Part shown: piece after piece, positions 6,204-8,109 of the stretch
Layout of the letters: each line of letters starts with the position of its first letter
How positions within the stretch are numbered: position 1 is the first letter of the stretch
Assembly: GCA_016763955.1 (NCBI GenBank)
Contig: JAESSU010000393.1
Span: 1-8,109, forward strand
Direction: 5' to 3'
Origin: Phycisphaeraceae bacterium
Lineage (GTDB): Bacteria; Planctomycetota; Phycisphaerae; Phycisphaerales; Phycisphaeraceae
DNA length: 8,109 bases
Position numbers and translations under genes: made by a program
Notes under the pieces: model-generated
What the model was told of the DNA's origin: nothing
Seen by the model: the letters and a program-made list of their open reading frames with translations, nothing else
Database searches by the model: none

Positions 6204-6614
6204 ATGCCCATTGTGATCCTTAGCCCGTTTAGTGGCCGGCCTGTAAAAATTCGTGACAAAGACATTGGACGCTCTGTACGTGATGAAGAAAATCGCGTGT
6301 TTTATGCGGTGCCTCGAAGTGATGGCGAAGGTTACTACGCCGCAATCACACGTAACGGTAGTGAAAAGGATGAGCAACGGTATCTTGCATTGCTCAAAAA
6401 GGATGCCACCGCAGATGTCCAAAAACGTGAAGAACTTGCGCAGCCGGTTCATAATGCAATGGGCAACAAACCCAAAGGCAGGCTCGGTAGGCGTGTGATA
6501 TTCTTGGTCATTCTTGGGGTGCTGGCATGGGCTGCTTGGACTGGGAAAGATCGTTTCCTATCATCTGATCAACCCGCTGATCCTCACCAGACTCAAAGCC
6601 CTACCACGGAGTGA
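6204..6614 (+). CDS. Small single-span membrane protein of unknown function
   Basis: I cannot name this 136-residue protein. Residues 1-50 form a compact-looking domain (MPIVILSPFSGRPVKIRDKD, then RVFYAVPRSDGEGYYAAI) without cysteines, so it is not a zinc ribbon. A charged helix-like stretch (53-80) follows. A basic patch, KGRLGRR at 91-97, precedes one hydrophobic membrane segment at about 98-112 (VIFLVILGVLAWAAW). The last 24 residues are polar and rich in P, Q, S and T. The positive-inside rule puts the first 97 residues in the cytoplasm and the tail outside. The start is supported by AGGAG (6190-6194), 9 bases before the ATG. Its stop overlaps the ribosome site region of the FKBP gene, so the two are almost certainly co-translated. 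It may be a membrane partner or anchor for the exported isomerase; that is positional inference. Confidence 0.85.
   Translation: MPIVILSPFSGRPVKIRDKDIGRSVRDEENRVFYAVPRSDGEGYYAAITRNGSEKDEQRYLALLKKDATADVQKREELAQPVHNAMGNKPKGRLGRRVIFLVILGVLAWAAWTGKDRFLSSDQPADPHQTQSPTTE
6608..6611 (+). promoter_or_regulatory. Ribosome site that decides the start of the FKBP gene
   Basis: GGAG ends 8 bases before the GTG at 6620. It favours this start over the GTG at 6611, which overlaps the previous stop (GTGA) but has no ribosome site, and over the ATG at 6641. The site lies inside the last codons of the upstream gene, so translation is probably coupled. Confidence 0.6.
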
Positions 6615-6619
6615 TACCA

Positions 6620-7777
6620 GTGTTTATTCGTTATCCGTCTATGATTTTTCTGGTGATCTGCGGGGTATGCCCGTGGGTTATCGCTGGCACTAAACCGGTT
6701 TTAGAGTCCGCTGGTAGCGACCCCATTCCACTGGAAACGACTGTGGATCAAGCCACTGCAAAAACTGATGTGGCGGATATCGTTTTAGATGAGACTTGGA
6801 CCAAACACGCTAACGGGCTTGCTTATCAGCTTCTAGAAGCAGGTTCTGGTGAACGTGCAGTGAAGTTAAATGATTACGTTGTTATGACTTATGTCGCTTT
6901 TTTGGCAGGTTCTCAAAAACCCTTTGCGGGGACTGAATCGAACAAAGGGTTTAATTTTCAGGTGGGTCATGCTTCTATTTTGGCCGGTATCCAACAAGGG
7001 ATCGTTGGGATGAAGCTGGGTGAAAAACGAAAGTTGCACATTCCCCCTGCACTGGGATTTGGCAACCGCAAGGCAATAGGCGTTCCCCCAAGCAGCACGC
7101 TGAGGGTGAATTTACACGTCATTAGAATTGAGTCTCCTGTGACATGGCAGGTTCTTGAAAGAGGCTCCTGTGGGCCAGTGGTGGCAGAGCGTACGGTGAA
7201 AAATGGTGACGTGATTAGTGTCAATTATGTGGGCAAGCTCGAAGATGGCACGATTTTTGATTCCAATGAATCATCTGCGACTCCTTTTCGTTTTGGCGTG
7301 GGATCACAACTTGTGGTGACAGGTTTTTCGCATGGCGTACAAGGTATGGCTGTGGGTGAAAAACGGCGTGTAACGATTCCAGCTCATCTTGCTTATGGTG
7401 ACCGAGTAATAAGCAAAATTCCAGCTAAGAGCACATTGATTTTTGACATGCACTGTTTAGCGATTGAGCAAGGTGTTAAGTTTCAGACGATTCATCAAGG
7501 CCAAGGGCCCGCGATCACCAAGGGCAAGCAAGGTCACTTTGCGATTCGAATTGAAACAATCACAGGCAAGACGATTGTGGACACCCAGTTTGCCAAGCCG
7601 TTGAAGATGTTGCTTAGTGAAAAAGTAGAGCCTGTCGGACTGTATTACATGGCTTTGGGGATGAAAGTGGGTGAAGTACGTCAGGCCATCATTCCTAAGG
7701 AATTGGGGATGCCCTATGGGAAAAAGGGTGCAGGTTACGACTTAAAAGCGACCTTGGACTTGGTGGAAATACAGTAG
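6620..7777 (+). CDS. Exported protein with three tandem FKBP-type peptidyl-prolyl isomerase domains
   Basis: This predicted periplasmic or surface folding factor has 385 residues from the GTG at 6620. Residues about 1-22 form a signal peptide (FIRYPS, hydrophobic core MIFLVICGVCPWVIA, cleavage probably after VIA); there is no good lipobox. FKBP domain 1 is at about 61-171, domain 2 at 174-284 and domain 3 at 286-385. Compared with human FKBP12, domain 2 keeps the pocket best: Y203 (Y26), F213-D214 (F36-D37), F225 (F46), F236 in place of W59, Y259 (Y82) and F275 (F99). Domain 1 keeps Y91 and F102 but has A103 in place of the key aspartate and F147 in place of Y82. Domain 3 has lost most pocket residues and is recognisable mainly by GMKVGEVRQAIIPKELGMPYG. 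Domain 2 is therefore the likely active one, with 1 and 3 serving in binding or dimerisation (inference). The gene is coupled to the small membrane protein gene before it, and its end lies 9 bases from the end of the convergent EAL gene. Confidence 0.92.
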   Translation: MFIRYPSMIFLVICGVCPWVIAGTKPVLESAGSDPIPLETTVDQATAKTDVADIVLDETWTKHANGLAYQLLEAGSGERAVKLNDYVVMTYVAFLAGSQKPFAGTESNKGFNFQVGHASILAGIQQGIVGMKLGEKRKLHIPPALGFGNRKAIGVPPSSTLRVNLHVIRIESPVTWQVLERGSCGPVVAERTVKNGDVISVNYVGKLEDGTIFDSNESSATPFRFGVGSQLVVTGFSHGVQGMAVGEKRRVTIPAHLAYGDRVISKIPAKSTLIFDMHCLAIEQGVKFQTIHQGQGPAITKGKQGHFAIRIETITGKTIVDTQFAKPLKMLLSEKVEPVGLYYMALGMKVGEVRQAIIPKELGMPYGKKGAGYDLKATLDLVEIQ

Positions 7778-7786
7778 CATTTAAAC

Positions 7787-8109
7787 TTAGCCTGCTTGCT
7801 TGAAATTGTGTTGTAACTGTTCAAAAAGTTCAGGAATATCTTCAGCAGCAGTCGGACGTGCAAATAGATATCCTTGGCCATAATCGCAATCTAAACTTTG
7901 CAGATGAGTAAGCTGTTCAAACTTTTCAATCCCTTCCGCCACGACATTGAGTTTCAGATTATGAGCGAGTGTCACGATGGAATTGAGTATCGCTGCAAAG
8001 CTGTGGTTTTTCTCGACATTGTTGATAAAACTGCGGTCGATTTTCAGACTGTCCAATGGGAATTTATTCAGACAACCCAGTGATGAATGCCCTGTCCCAA
8101 AATCATCCA
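7787..8109 (-). CDS. EAL-domain c-di-GMP phosphodiesterase, C-terminal part (5' part missing)
   Basis: The frame runs open to the right edge, giving 106 codons plus two bases. It is the C-terminal half of an EAL domain, which hydrolyses c-di-GMP to pGpG. The visible signatures are DDFGTG at the very edge with its metal-binding aspartates, followed by HSSLGCLNKFPLDSLKIDRS (the catalytic lysine is in LKIDRSF), then VVAEGIE with its conserved glutamate and GYLFARP near the end. All expected catalytic residues of this half are present, so activity is likely; the EAL motif itself lies outside the window. A histidine replaces the usual tyrosine in DDFGTGYSS. The protein ends soon after the domain, so any sensor, GGDEF or membrane part must be N-terminal. 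A TTG at 8054-8056 is internal, not a start. Confidence 0.95.
   Translation of the reverse strand, partial: DDFGTGHSSLGCLNKFPLDSLKIDRSFINNVEKNHSFAAILNSIVTLAHNLKLNVVAEGIEKFEQLTHLQSLDCDYGQGYLFARPTAAEDIPELFEQLQHNFKQAG

Noticed and set aside
5982..6452. 156-codon open frame on the minus strand
   Set aside because: Half of it is antisense to the well-supported 6204 gene, and neither the full-length start nor the internal ATG at 6200 has a usable ribosome site; no recognisable domain.
7776..7790. Terminator between the FKBP and EAL genes
   Set aside because: Only 9 bases separate the stops and no hairpin with a T-run is visible on either strand.

Overview
This window looks like a chromosomal stretch of a bacterium with meso-diaminopimelate peptidoglycan and cyclic-di-GMP signalling. 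I see no phage, insertion sequence, CRISPR array or tRNA. The gene complement and the lineage-restricted look of the small proteins would fit a planctomycete-like bacterium, but that placement is inference; I see no 16S or other decisive marker.

Left part (1-3992, minus strand): three genes of the cell-wall (dcw) cluster, in transcription order murE, murF, mraY. MurE and MurF add the third residue and the D-Ala-D-Ala dipeptide to the UDP-MurNAc peptide. MraY transfers the finished phospho-MurNAc-pentapeptide to undecaprenyl phosphate, making lipid I. mraY runs off the left edge.

Middle (3993-6203): a 459-base intergenic region, then a plus-strand regulator with a c-di-GMP-type PilZ domain, a degenerate second PilZ-like segment and a C-terminal phosphoreceiver domain. 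It ends base-to-base against a small 65-residue gene on the opposite strand. That small gene has a strongly structured leader, and on the plus strand the same bases form a terminator-like hairpin followed by eight Ts.

Right part (6204-8109): a small single-span membrane protein gene is closely coupled to a gene for an exported protein with three tandem FKBP-type peptidyl-prolyl isomerase domains. The C-terminal part of an EAL-domain (c-di-GMP phosphodiesterase) protein enters from the right edge on the minus strand.

The most notable observation is that the region just upstream of murE (4019-4190, read on the minus strand) and the region just upstream of the small membrane protein gene (6011-6182, read on the plus strand) are diverged copies of one 172-base sequence. 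Both lie in the same orientation and at nearly the same distance (26 and 21 bases) from the start codon they precede. They may be a duplicated promoter/leader region, an intergenic repeat family, or relics of a gene.
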